From contig JAOXYB010050447.1 of the NCBI GenBank assembly GCA_028565635.1, positions 1 to 11,771 on the forward strand: a DNA stretch of 11,771 bases, written 5' to 3'. Each line of letters opens with the position of its first letter. Within the stretch, counting starts at the first letter, position 1. The stretch is from Phoronis ovalis (lineage: Eukaryota > Phoronida > Phoronidae). Shown here in pieces: positions 6,001-11,771 of the stretch. The translations under genes and the position numbers were made by a program. The notes beneath the pieces were generated by a model, which worked only from the letters and a program-made list of their open reading frames with translations, made no database searches and was not told the DNA's origin.

Positions 6001-8539
6001 TAGAATAAGGAAATGTTTCACTTTTCCTTACTGAATAAGGAAAAGGGAAAAAAGAATTAACTTAGTTGACGTATCCATAAGTGTGAACTTATTGTGTTTT
6101 TGCCAGTATCAACTGTACATCTTTAAGTATGTCTAAATAATATAACTGACCTAACCGATCCGCAATCCAATAAAAAAAAAATCCGCTATCGATAGACTCC
6201 CGCTAGGTCTACCTCTGGCGTACGATCTAGCACATAGTTCATTCGTTACATAAAACTGTCCATTTTTACCATATAAATATAAGATATGAGTAACTCGAGT
6301 TCTACATTTTTTAACTTTACGTTTCAGAAAACTGGTTCAGTTGGTAAATTTACCACGGTAAAGACTGTGAGTGGAGGTCTATTGAATATCGGTCTACTAG
6401 AGCTAACCGTTGACTCATTGAAACGAGTGCAACTTGCGGGAAGAGGTATGAAACACCTAGGACTAATCAGATAAATTCTTTGTTTTGGATAGGTTTTATG
6501 CTGCACAAGAAGAGAGAAAATATATAAAAACTATAATTCCATTTAATAGCTTCAACTGTGATATCTTAATTAATTTCTTCTTCTTCTTCTTCTTCTTCTT
6601 AATACACTAAAACTTCAACAAGTTGAAGGTATCAGTGTATCATTTCTTCTTGCTTCACGCCCACGCAGCCGCTACATTGTTTACACTGCCGTTCTCAGAA
6701 CTGCAAAGTCTACGACTAGAAGCTAATGAACCTTTTTTTGGCATAGTTTATACTTAATTCAGCTCACAACGTGAACCTTGGCCAGTCTGAATAACTCTAT
6801 CAGTTAGTGTTCCGTGCCTTCTCAACTAAAGTCTGGGCTTAACCATAGTCAAATGTTGTTATATTCCTTCAATTTTCAAGAGCGAAATAAACACGTCATT
6901 AAACTTTTTACCCGAGTTTGCTCACCGAAATAAACCCTTTTCTTTGTGTGATCCATCGTCACCTACCACGTCTATCCTATCATGATGACTCGTTCTGAAT
7001 AGGTATCGCAGAGGAGCCTGATTTTTGCGTAGTGGACTGTAGATAAACTCTGCGTGTGTGATTGACCTATTTTACTAGCTACGCGCTTAATCCACTGTTA
7101 TACCTATTATTGCAAGCTGCGACTTGATTGGTGTCAACACTTTCACGAACATTTTATATATAAGTAAAGAGGATTGTCGTTCTTCTGCTTTTCGATATAA
7201 TAAACAAAAAGTGACTATGATTAAGGCTAAGCTAGCCCCTTGTGACGATAATTAAAATACTCATTTTTCTGATTTTCGCACAGTGACTAGGACAAAAGGC
7301 GATACCTTTATTGCATAAACTCCTGTGGCTCCACACTTTATTGTTGTTTTTTTGTGGATTAAATATATAATTCCTCTCAAATCTAAAACGGAACTAATGA
7401 TCAGCGATGATAACATGTTGGTATTCGCCCACTTTTCTCTTTCCATACAGAATAATTGACAATTACGGCTTTATCCTATTACTTGTGTATGGAAGAGTTT
7501 GTTAAAGTGACTGAAGGGTAACGGTATAGAAACAGGAACAATGCTATGCTTGGAATATCCAAGAATTAGTACAAGGTGCAACGTACCTTGAATGCATATT
7601 TCCAATCCTCTTGAAATGTGGCATACTTCACCATAACAGATATATCTTTATTTGTTATGATCTAATTGTAAGTGCCGTGAATAATCTTTGAATTATTAAT
7701 AAATGTTTAAAAAAGGTTCATTTTTTATTTGCCAAAAACATAAATTCATTATATAACCAAAACTACTCTAGTGCAATCCAAAAATGCTGCAAAAGAAAAT
7801 TGTTAGAGTATCATTTACTTTTCTGAAACATAGTTAGCACGACTTTTGATCCACCAGGTTTCCAGTAAATGTACCAAATGTTTTCAACGAGATATTATTA
7901 AGCGCTAATTAAAGTTCGTGTATTGCACTGACGAAACTGAAAACACGTCAGTAACATAGCCTGAATTTTCAAGTTTCAAAAAATATTTAGTTTGTGTGCA
8001 AAAATTGTTTTGCGGGTTTTTCTCGAATTTTTATTTAAAACAGTCACAAGGGTCTAGTTTAAGCCTTAAGTCCAGACGTTAGTTGAGAAGGTACGGGGCA
8101 CTAACGGATGAATTTATTCAGACTGTCCCTCGACACGAACCCTTTTCACACCTCTCCACCAGGTTAAATCGTCTAACGCTATATGTATCTCGTCACCTCG
8201 CGAACGATTGAACCAAAGTACGAGCACGATTTGGTGCCTTTTATAAATTAAAACCTTTTTTCATTTGTAGCCAGCGAACTGTACTACGACACTTTGGTGA
8301 CCATTTACATCATGATGATTACACTAGAAGTCTTAGGAATTCTGTCTGTAGCCGTTTTAGTAAAAACTAAACTGCGACATCTCGAGAAGAAAAAGTGGTC
8401 ATTTGTTCTGAACGGATTGAATTTCTTTGTCGGGATACTTGCAGTGCTAATAACAATACTCGGATCTGTTGCAACAGTGCTACATACGGATCATATTTCC
8501 AGCAAACAAATTGGAACTGCTAACAACATAACATTGTAA
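2693..8539 (+). CDS. NINJ: Ninjurin-family membrane protein, five coding exons
   Basis: Coding sequence is join(2693..3013, 3772..3819, 5828..5887, 6328..6445, 8271..8539): 816 bases, 271 residues plus TAA. Intron phases are 0, 0, 0, 1, and every intron starts GT and ends AG. Residues about 151-178 align without gaps, from memory, to the amphipathic helical region of NINJ1 (K155, L162, I164, L166, L167, L174, K175 and V177 match). Two hydrophobic helices follow, about 191-213 and 227-253, joined by a basic loop (K214, K216, R218, K222-K224). There is an L-N-x-L motif at 229-232 where vertebrate ninjurins have L-N-N-L. Ninjurins sit in the plasma membrane with both ends outside; NINJ1 oligomerises in membrane rupture and is also an adhesion molecule. 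At 271 residues this is much longer than NINJ1 or NINJ2 (about 140-150); the excess is the N-terminal repeat region and two linker exons. No signal peptide is visible, as in the family. Family assignment is firm; function here is inferred. Confidence 0.85.
2720..2971 (+). repeat. Three 84-bp tandem repeats inside exon 1 (28 residues each)
   Basis: Units are 2720-2803, 2804-2887 and 2888-2971. Units 1 and 2 differ at eight bases; unit 3 is more divergent. The shared core is Q-E-x-x-x-x-T-x-N-G-T-K-x-N-A-E (R replaces G in unit 1). Because 84 is a multiple of three, all frames repeat in register, which explains the long overlapping open frames on both strands here. Confidence 0.9.
3361..3392. 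repeat. (GT)12 microsatellite with GCGCG end, intron 1
   Basis: Twelve GT dinucleotides followed by GCGCGTGT give 32 bases of uninterrupted alternating purine-pyrimidine. Such tracts are the classic sequence type able to form left-handed DNA. Likely length-polymorphic. Confidence 0.95.
3772..3819 (+). CDS. NINJ: Ninjurin exon 2: 16-residue linker
   Basis: A 48-base exon preceded by a T-rich acceptor ending TTTTTAG and followed by the donor TCG|GTAAAT. It is phase 0 on both sides, so including or skipping it keeps the frame. Residues 108-123 are rich in L and K, suggesting a short basic amphipathic segment. I see no counterpart in NINJ1. Support comes from the splice sites and phase agreement with exons 1 and 3, not from homology, so this is less certain than exons 4 and 5. 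Confidence 0.6.
3957..4102. mobile_element. Small foldback element in intron 2
   Basis: The inner stem pairs 3987-4002 with 4011-4028: sixteen pairs with a two-base bulge around an eight-base loop, rich in AGCT. Imperfect outer arms, about 3962-3986 and 4077-4102, pair at roughly 18 of 25 positions. The long-armed structure of about 145 bp suggests a degraded foldback MITE. No target-site duplication was found, so the outer limits are uncertain. Confidence 0.45.
4144..5119 (+). repeat. Minisatellite, 20-bp unit, about 48 copies, intron 2
   Basis: The consensus unit is GTGTACTGTAGTCTATCCTA. From 4381 to 5100 there are 36 consecutive units in exact 20-bp register with no net indel, about eleven of them identical to consensus. 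The left part, 4144-4380, is more diverged and has length changes. The right edge is sharp. Within the unit the four pentamers GTGTA, CTGTA, GTCTA and TCCTA all fit NYNTA, so the array has a 5-bp sub-period. Stops occur in every frame, so it is not coding. Confidence 0.97.
5204..5583 (-). mobile_element. hAT-like MITE copy 1, 380 bp, intron 2
   Basis: Termini TAGTCTGAAT and ATTCAGACTG begin inverted repeats of about 80 bp with scattered mismatches. There is no transposase ORF, so this is a non-autonomous element. The flanks ACCCTATCG (5195-5203) and GCCGTATCG (5584-5592) match at 7 of 9 bases and could be a decayed target duplication. An 8-9 bp duplication and a T/CAG terminus suggest, but do not prove, the hAT superfamily. 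The internal sequence is in the opposite orientation to copy 2. Confidence 0.85.
5828..5887 (+). CDS. NINJ: Ninjurin exon 3: 20-residue acidic linker
   Basis: A 60-base exon with a strong acceptor (T-rich tract ending TTTTTTAG) and the donor AAG|GTGTGC, phase 0 on both sides. Only the chosen frame is free of stops. Residues 124-143 are acidic (E-E-F-E, then D-V-G-D) and precede the ninjurin core. This may be the lead-in to the first amphipathic helix. Like exon 2 it is a multiple of three and could be skipped without a frameshift. Confidence 0.65.
5981..6045 (+). repeat. Two adjacent perfect hairpins in intron 3
   Basis: Hairpin 1 pairs 5981-5991 (TTTCCTTATTC) with 6003-6013, an 11-bp stem and 11-base loop. 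Hairpin 2 pairs 6021-6030 (CTTTTCCTTA) with 6036-6045, a 10-bp stem and 5-base loop. Both use the same GAATAAGGAAA core. They lie about 95 bases after the exon 3 donor. They may be a foldback remnant or an RNA structure near the splice site. Confidence 0.75.
6328..6445 (+). CDS. NINJ: Ninjurin exon 4: amphipathic helix region
   Basis: The acceptor is TTTCAG at 6322-6327. The donor GAG|GTATGA leaves one base of a split codon, completed by exon 5 as GCC (A183). The exon encodes residues 144-182, including the stretch from F151 to Q178 that matches the juxtamembrane amphipathic helices of ninjurins. NINJ1 has an aspartate in its first helix where this protein has N163. The vertebrate residue is thought to take part in polar contacts between subunits, so the change may matter for assembly; this is inference from remembered alignment. 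Confidence 0.8.
6572..6752 (-). mobile_element. SINE-like or LINE 3'-end insert, intron 4
   Basis: Read on the minus strand, the insert ends in a hairpin (7-bp stems at 6613-6619/6622-6628 and 6602-6608/6634-6640) followed by an (AAG)9 tail (plus-strand TTC tract, 6574-6600). A terminal hairpin plus short tandem repeat is typical of some non-LTR retrotransposons and their SINEs. CTTAATT occurs at 6565-6571 and 6753-6759 and may be the target duplication, giving about 180 bp. No pol III promoter boxes are convincing. Identity is inferred from architecture only. Confidence 0.4.
6574..6600 (+). repeat. (TTC)9 microsatellite
   Basis: Twenty-seven bases of pure TTC/CTT, a polypyrimidine tract on the sense strand of the ninjurin transcript. 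It is probably the tail of the insert just described. Its sense-strand pyrimidine content could resemble a decoy polypyrimidine tract, but no strong AG follows immediately. Confidence 0.95.
6783..8125 (+). mobile_element. hAT-like MITE copy 2, interrupted, intron 4
   Basis: This is the same family as the element at 5204-5583, in opposite orientation. The parts are 6783-7224 and 8070-8125, about 498 bp in total, beginning CAGTCTGAATA and ending TTTATTCAGACTG. Compared with copy 1 it has 110 extra bases in the middle (between GTGTGAT at 6946-6952 and GTGTGAT at 7056-7062). Its right arm is split by a TTAA-flanked insertion. Flanking bases show no clear target duplication. No transposase is encoded. 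Confidence 0.85.
7225..8065. mobile_element. 841-bp TTAA-flanked non-autonomous element nested in MITE copy 2
   Basis: It is flanked on both sides by TTAA (7221-7224 and 8066-8069). The left end, GGCTAAGCTAGCCCCTTGTG, and the reverse complement of the right end, GGCTTAAACTAGACCCTTGT, form inverted repeats of about 22-23 bp with one indel and two mismatches. Precise removal leaving one TTAA rebuilds the MITE arm as seen in copy 1. Strict TTAA duplication is the hallmark of piggyBac-type transposases. There is no coding ORF, so the element depends on a transposase elsewhere. Confidence 0.85.
8271..8539 (+). CDS. NINJ: Ninjurin exon 5: two transmembrane helices and C-terminus
   Basis: Terminal coding exon after the acceptor TTTGTAG. 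Residues 184-271. It holds the Y-Y-D-T lead-in, hydrophobic helix 1 (about 191-213, with E202 and G205), the basic loop, hydrophobic helix 2 (about 227-253, ending with G247) and a short polar tail. The tail has one sequon at N268 (N-I-T), which would be extracellular in the known ninjurin topology. The stop is TAA at 8537-8539. This exon carries the clearest ninjurin similarity. Confidence 0.88.
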
Positions 8540-8915
8540 TTTCTTCATTGTACGAAATCCGAATTTTGGATCAATTAGGTGGCTGAATTTAACTGTGCTG
8601 ATTTACAGGTGAAATATATAAATATACGAACTGTCAGATACATCAAGAAAACTGTACATATATATCTTTAGCTTGGGCAGCATTATGATGATCATTCATA
8701 TCCATCAAATGCACGCTCCCAAGTCACCATGAAAATCGTACGCTATGTTTAACTTATTTGCGTGAAGATTTTTTATCAGCCTAAAAGTGATATAGTAATA
8801 CATACACATGATAGGATTTCAAATTTCAGGATTGCTGAATGTGTCGTTTTTACGAAAATTTTATATTTTTGCCAATGTCGTTAAAGTGCCATGCAGGTGA
8901 CAGTAGCTCATAATT

Positions 8916-8923
8916 TGACGTCA
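8916..8923. promoter_or_regulatory. Perfect CRE palindrome TGACGTCA (1 of 3)
   Basis: Full-length consensus for CREB/ATF bZIP dimers. It lies in the ninjurin 3' flank. Binding is inferred from sequence alone. Confidence 0.5.
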
Positions 8924-9093
8924 GCGGGTATCAGCCGTAAGTCAGACAATCAAGTATCTTTACTGTAGCAGTACTTCACACAAGGAATGTGTGCGGATTC
9001 CAATTTGATATATATGCACATCGTAAAACCTGAAAGGAGAAGTTCTCAGGTGATCATAATTATCTCTATTTTTAGTGAGCGCATAAAGTGATA

Positions 9094-9099
9094 AATAAA
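9094..9099 (+). terminator. Candidate polyadenylation signal AATAAA
   Basis: First canonical AATAAA on the + strand after the ninjurin stop codon at 8539. If used, the 3' untranslated region would be about 0.57 kb. AT-rich DNA gives such hexamers by chance and no clear GT-rich element follows. Confidence 0.3.
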
Positions 9100-9444
9100 G
9101 GTCATATTCAAACGAGCAGTTTATAATTACAATTGTACTCGTCCTTGGGGAGCTTATTGACAGCAATGGAGAATTATATATAACGCTTATATACAAAACA
9201 AGAACTTTTCTAAAAACAACTCGCCAAAATCAAAACTTATGACATTTCGAGTTTGAATTATTTGGTAGTATATTACTCATGCTGATAACAAATGCTAAAT
9301 ACTATACACTTTTCAAAGTGACATAGGATCATAGGATATAGTTTGCTGACATTATGCTATGTAAATCCCTCCACTTCTGTCCGTGATTTATTGTACGGCA
9401 AATTTACAAGCATTTGGTGCGTGTTCTTCTTACTTATTATTCAG

Positions 9445-9620
9445 GTCACAGCAAGCTCTATCTCCTGGCTCTTCCATCAGTTGATAAACTCCCTATTTCA
9501 CGTTTTTATGTTGATGTAAAATACCAATCAATTACACTACAAATAAAGGTTCTTAATAAATCTTTAAAAAATCGAGAAACAAAATTATATGAAAGGAACT
9601 TATTGGAACACGTAATATAA
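9445..9620 (+). CDS. Candidate terminal exon, unidentified
   Basis: A strong acceptor (TTCTTCTTACTTATTATTCAG, ending at 9444) opens a frame of about 58 codons to TAA at 9618-9620. The incoming phase needs one base from an upstream exon. The peptide starts H-S-K-L-Y-L-L-A-L-P-S and becomes lysine- and asparagine-rich toward the end. An ATTAAA lies about 35 bases after the stop. No upstream exon or family was recognised. It could be a terminal exon of another gene, an alternative downstream exon, or chance. Confidence 0.25.
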
Positions 9621-9710
9621 ATATTATATCTCATATCAAAAAAAAAAATTATATTAAAACATTTTTGAAGATTTGTATTAGTGTATGTGTGCTTAGTTTG
9701 TATAGTATTA

Positions 9711-9721
9711 GGGGGGGGGGG
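9711..9721 (+). repeat. G11 homopolymer
   Basis: Eleven consecutive G in otherwise AT-rich sequence. The true length is uncertain because homopolymers are prone to sequencing error. Confidence 0.85.
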
Positions 9722-10029
9722 AGACTGAAACAGCCAGACACTAGAAGGTCTATTACATTAGTCACTAGGAGTTGTAGGTACGAAATATCTCAAGGAAATA
9801 GCTCATGCTACTGAAATGAAGCTAAGCAAACCTTAAAGTATAATATCGTTTTAATCTACAGACCTAAACCACCCGAATGTTTAAGTAGAACCGTAAGTCA
9901 ACTTCAAGGAGCTTGTACTGGATTTAATTATTTTTTTGCTTGAATGAATATTTGCTAATTTATCAATGTATTACTGTAAACGTTAGGAACATGGACGTTG
10001 CTGCTGAGAAGTTTAATTTTTGTTTCAAT

Positions 10030-10039
10030 GCGCATGCGC
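10030..10039. promoter_or_regulatory. NRF-1-like palindrome GCGCATGCGC
   Basis: A perfect 10-bp palindrome matching the core of the NRF-1 (ewg family) binding site, in an AT-rich background where such a GC-rich word is rare. NRF-1 sites usually mark promoters of housekeeping and mitochondrial genes; no such gene is visible here. Confidence 0.4.
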
Positions 10040-10349
10040 TGGCATAGATTTGCGTAATGCACCAAATGTATAACTGCTGGTGATATGGCAGTGAGAACAT
10101 CATTAACTCTTAACGTATGCTAGCACGCTAAAACAAAAGTTAGCACACATTTTAAAGCGCAAACTACTGTTATATTATGCCAACAGAGTACACTACCCAT
10201 GTTTATAAACTTGCTTGTGGAGTTGTTTTCCTCTAATAGGCATACTGATGGTGATTTACTAATGACTTGGTGTATTAAAATTTAAAAAAAAACACCTACA
10301 TTTATTTAGAAAAATATTACTCTAGATTACTTTTTTCCGGCAATTTATG

Positions 10350-10422
10350 AGGAAATATATAGTTGGAATTTAGGAGGAATACATAGTTGGAAAATATTAG
10401 GAAATATAGGTAGTTTGAATTT
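10350..10422 (+). repeat. Degenerate 25-bp tandem repeat, three copies
   Basis: Units start near 10350, 10375 and 10399 and share AGGAAATATAtAGTTgGAAttt with substitutions and small indels. No coding sense. Confidence 0.65.
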
Positions 10423-10690
10423 GTGTATTAGTTAATTCAAATGTATTACCTTGCTCGTTATCAATTTGGCTTTGTCTCCTAACAGGATATATTGTTCTTC
10501 AATTCGAGAAAGAAACAGTAGCGCGCGCTCTCAAGTGATATAACATTTAATATAAACAAAAATCAAAAGTAGATTAAAACTAACAGAAATAAATTTAATA
10601 TCCATTTTATACTGTAGAACATTATGAACTTAGCTAGTTTTATTTCATTCTACCACTTGGTGGCACTGCTAGATTGATTTGTGCATCATA

Positions 10691-10698
10691 TGACGTCA
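10691..10698. promoter_or_regulatory. Perfect CRE palindrome TGACGTCA (2 of 3)
   Basis: It sits inside a larger inverted pattern: ATCATAT before it and ATATGAT after it, at 10686-10692 and 10705-10711. It is about 0.2 kb upstream of the candidate exon at 10907-10973. Confidence 0.5.
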
Positions 10699-10906
10699 TT
10701 GGTATATGATTACTTCATAAGTGGAATACAAGAATACATCTCTAATATCTATGAATATCGTAATTAAATTATCATTGATTGAAGGTAGCACATACAGCAC
10801 GTACTGCTCAACAGGTACTCCACATCCTCGAGATATGATGCATGCAATGTTCTCGAATATTACATCAACTGCCTAACCGTGCAGAGTGCGGTATTAGTTT
10901 TTTTAG

Positions 10907-10973
10907 TGTACGGACTGTTTTCACGGCGATTGATTCAAAGGAGGAGTCATTCGCACAAGATTAATTAAACAAC
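10907..10973 (+). other. Possible small exon between strong splice signals
   Basis: The preceding sequence (TTAGTTTTTTTAG) is a strong acceptor, and the following AAC|GTAAGTAT at 10974 is a near-perfect U1-complementary donor. All three frames contain a stop within the 67 bases, so if real it is a non-coding exon or part of a 5' untranslated region or lncRNA. A first exon starting upstream is another option. No transcript evidence. Confidence 0.3.
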
Positions 10974-11183
10974 GTAAGTATGAAGCGTTTGTTAAGTGGG
11001 GGCGCTGGGGCGCCTTTATTTCTTTATGGTATAAATATATGGGAACGCATAGTAATTACAAAACGTGTTTTCGGAAAAATACGGTATAAAAGACAATGCC
11101 AAAAATCGATATCTTCTGAGTTTAAACAGTTCATTTTTAACAAAATACACAATCATAAGCAAGTGATATCCGAAGACGCTTAG

Positions 11184-11771
11184 GGAACGCGCGTCTGTAG
11201 AAAGATATTAGTTTATTTTTAGTTCGACATTGATTTTTCAATAATGAATTATACATGTAGGTTCCTTTGTAATATTCTAGTGCACTATGTACATCATAGA
11301 TGCAGGTATTACATGCCTTTTCAAGACTATCGACGGTTTATTACGGACGGTCATTATCTAACAGTTATCATGGATGCTTCAGGGATCCGTCGGATAATGA
11401 GGATCGTTATTTAATTACGTTGCATAACACGGTTCCTAACGTGTACATTACCTTGAATAATACTGCTGGTTGATAATCTGCGACTATTTCCATCGAGATG
11501 GCAGTTGAATGAAATTCATTAGCATGTAAGTATATTTTAGGGGGGTCATCTACGACTGTTACTCCGGTTTCTCTGTGAGCCTCTGTCCTACCTCTAATCT
11601 CTTGTCGTCTATGGAGGCTGTGAACTCTAGTACATTATTTAGGGCAGCACTTTTCAAATTGTTGTTTAGTAACCGTTATTATGCTTATTATGAATAATCA
11701 AAGATTCTCTTTTCATATGGATGACGTCATCACTTTGATTACTAATAAATGAGATACAAATGTAAAAACAA
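11184..11771. other. Non-coding right edge
   Basis: No gene seen. There is an 8-bp inverted repeat (TCATTATC at 11351-11358 and GATAATGA at 11393-11400) and a perfect 12-bp CRE-centred palindrome near the end. Confidence 0.4.
11720..11731. promoter_or_regulatory. 12-bp palindrome GATGACGTCATC containing a CRE (3 of 3)
   Basis: The full TGACGTCA core is at 11722-11729 with symmetric GA/TC flanks. CATATG lies just upstream, as at the site near 10691. It may regulate a gene beyond the window edge. Confidence 0.5.

Larger units (their letters stand above)
8540..9444. other. Ninjurin 3' flank, no further gene recognised
   Basis: AT-rich sequence after the ninjurin stop. It presumably holds the 3' untranslated region, but the first canonical AATAAA is at 9094-9099, about 555 bases on. 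A minus-strand ORF at 8960-9196 lacks start or splice support. One perfect TGACGTCA lies at 8916-8923. Confidence 0.5.
9722..10906. other. Non-coding stretch with scattered palindromes
   Basis: No ORF with splice support was found. It holds an NRF-1-like palindrome, a degenerate 25-bp triple repeat, an isolated GCGCGCGC at 10521-10528 and a CRE palindrome at 10691. These GC-rich palindromes hint at a promoter or enhancer, but no gene start was identified. Confidence 0.45.

Noticed and set aside
6324-6506. Minus-strand ORF over ninjurin exon 4
   Set aside because: Antisense shadow of a recognised coding exon.
6700-6752. tRNA-type promoter boxes in the SINE-like insert
   Set aside because: Only GGTTC of a B box is visible on the minus strand, with no matching A box at proper spacing.
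6783-6790. Clean 8-bp target duplication for MITE copy 2
   Set aside because: The flanks accttggc (6775-6782) and tccctcga (8126-8133) agree at only about half the positions, so no duplication is claimed.
7261-7446. Minus-strand 61-codon ORF inside the TTAA element
   Set aside because: Too short for any transposase domain and no recognisable motif; the element looks non-autonomous.
8960-9196. Minus-strand 78-codon ORF in the ninjurin 3' flank
   Set aside because: Composition rich in Y, I and S is what AT-rich random sequence gives; no splice or start evidence.
10980-11183. Plus-strand 67-codon ORF starting MKRLLSGG
   Set aside because: Its ATG overlaps a near-perfect splice donor, the start context is poor, the peptide is basic with no recognised family, and no downstream splice site supports it. 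A real small ORF is not excluded.
11351-11400. 8-bp inverted repeat near the right edge
   Set aside because: The long loop and short arms are expected by chance in a window of this size.

Overview
The window looks like AT-rich nuclear DNA from an invertebrate animal. It has short spliced exons with GT/AG introns, several families of non-autonomous transposons, a minisatellite and sparse coding content. Nothing looks bacterial, organellar or viral. I cannot name the species.

The one confidently recognised gene is a ninjurin-family gene on the + strand: five coding exons, join(2693..3013, 3772..3819, 5828..5887, 6328..6445, 8271..8539). All four junctions are phase-consistent and the product is 271 residues. 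Its C-terminal half (about residues 150-255) has the ninjurin layout: an amphipathic helical region, then two hydrophobic helices. Ninjurins are small plasma-membrane proteins; vertebrate NINJ1 oligomerises to rupture the membrane in lytic cell death and also acts in adhesion. Unusually, this protein has a long hydrophilic N-terminus with three 28-residue tandem repeats carrying N-glycosylation sequons, plus two tiny linker exons.

The introns are full of repeats. Intron 1 has a (GT)n tract. Intron 2 has a small foldback element, a minisatellite of about 970 bp with a 20-bp unit, and a 380-bp hAT-like MITE. Intron 3 has two adjacent perfect hairpins. Intron 4 has a SINE-like insert with a (TTC)9 tract and a second, inverted copy of the same MITE, which is itself split by an 841-bp element flanked by TTAA. 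Removing that element and one TTAA restores the MITE arm. The two opposed MITE copies bracket exons 3 and 4.

Upstream (1-2692) there is a phase-consistent but unproven four-exon chain on the minus strand (1983 down to 760), a separate minus-strand exon-like segment (2472-2206), and an 18-bp E-box-like tandem repeat about 140 bp before the ninjurin start. Downstream (8540-11771) is mostly non-coding. It contains one exon-like ORF with a strong acceptor (9445-9620), a possible non-coding exon (10907-10973), three perfect TGACGTCA palindromes, an NRF-1-like palindrome, a G11 tract and a short degenerate tandem repeat. No tRNA, rRNA, CRISPR array or complete transposase was seen.
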